DNA of 64,000 bases from Pseudomonas sp. S35 (GTDB taxonomy: Bacteria; Pseudomonadota; Gammaproteobacteria; Pseudomonadales; Pseudomonadaceae): contig NZ_CP019431.1 of the NCBI RefSeq assembly GCF_009866765.1, positions 930,001-994,000 on the forward strand, read 5' to 3'. Position numbers and translations under genes: made by a program. Shown here one piece after another: positions 63,919 through 64,000 of the stretch; within the stretch, counting starts at the first letter, position 1, and each line of letters starts with the position of its first letter. The notes under the pieces are model-generated. The model had not been told where the DNA came from and made no database searches. It worked only from the letters and a program-made list of their open reading frames with translations.

Positions 63919-64000
63919 ATGCAATCTTCCATGTCCATCGTCAGCTTGATAGAAGGCGCCAGCCCGGTTGCTCAGACCGTCATGATGATCCTGCTGCTGG
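63919..64000 (+). CDS. exbB: ExbB/TolQ-like proton channel, start only
   Basis: Only 27 codons lie in the window: MQSSMSIVSLIEGASPVAQT, then VMMILLLL. This matches the N-terminal periplasmic part and start of the first helix of ExbB/TolQ proteins. It probably powers the adjacent TonB receptor. A second ATG four codons later is an alternative start. Confidence 0.7.
   Translation, partial: MQSSMSIVSLIEGASPVAQTVMMILLL

Overview
The window is a mosaic accessory region of a Pseudomonas chromosome. The left third is the conjugation-gene block of an integrative conjugative element of the PFGI-1/PAPI-1 type, whose families are named after Pseudomonas fluorescens PFL_47xx genes. The far right has a TonB receptor, a ROK regulator and an exbB start of ordinary pseudomonad type. 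Everything between is stacked mobile DNA.

Region by region. (1) 0.35-17.4 kb, mostly minus strand: a G-type mating-pair-formation and coupling operon. In transcription order it holds a membrane coiled-coil protein, PFL_4693, a lytic transglycosylase, PFL_4695, coupling protein TraD and PFL_4697, then a RAQPRD protein, pilin-like and TraL/E/K/B/V-like parts, the TraC ATPase and a thioredoxin-fold protein. A UvrD-like helicase and one plus-strand orphan interrupt it. (2) 17.5-20.8 kb: a zinc-ribbon orphan, an ORF cut by an IS66 element, and the IS66 tnpABC genes with a broken passenger gene. (3) 20.8-24.8 kb: a mercury resistance operon, merR divergent from merTPCAB. (4) 24.9-30.8 kb: an acetyltransferase with a decayed XerC-like recombinase, a lone glycosyltransferase, a mazE-mazF-HEPN operon, another recombinase remnant, an SRAP (YedK) gene and a 5'-truncated umuC/rulB.

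(5) 30.94-46.97 kb: a unit bounded by long, related inverted ends made of about 24-bp repeats (IS21-like). It contains an HxlR regulator fragment cut by a group II intron remnant, then a complete type I secretion operon (TolC, HlyB, HlyD), two tandem paralogues of a small exported protein, and a 2000-residue RTX protein. Between the paralogues lies a 0.95-kb duplication carrying a copied hlyD 3' end and the first ten codons of a lost second RTX gene. (6) 47.1-58.9 kb: a glycan-modification cassette (a GT25/sulfotransferase-like/GH16 fusion, a GT32-type transferase and a NodU-type carbamoyltransferase), followed by a four-gene recombination module. That module is three tyrosine recombinases and a small basic coiled-coil protein, resembling Tn554, RIT or Gamma-Mobile-Trio modules. 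One recombinase carries an IS3 insertion with a CTT target duplication, and another has a frameshift. (7) 58.96-64 kb: chromosome, with a secreted propeller-like protein, a ROK regulator, a TonB receptor and the start of exbB.

Most promising for new biology: the mobile T1SS/RTX unit with its duplicated small partner proteins, the recombinase-linked glycan cassette with its unusual fusion enzyme, and the MazEF-HEPN trio. All family names come from reading motifs by eye. No database search was possible.
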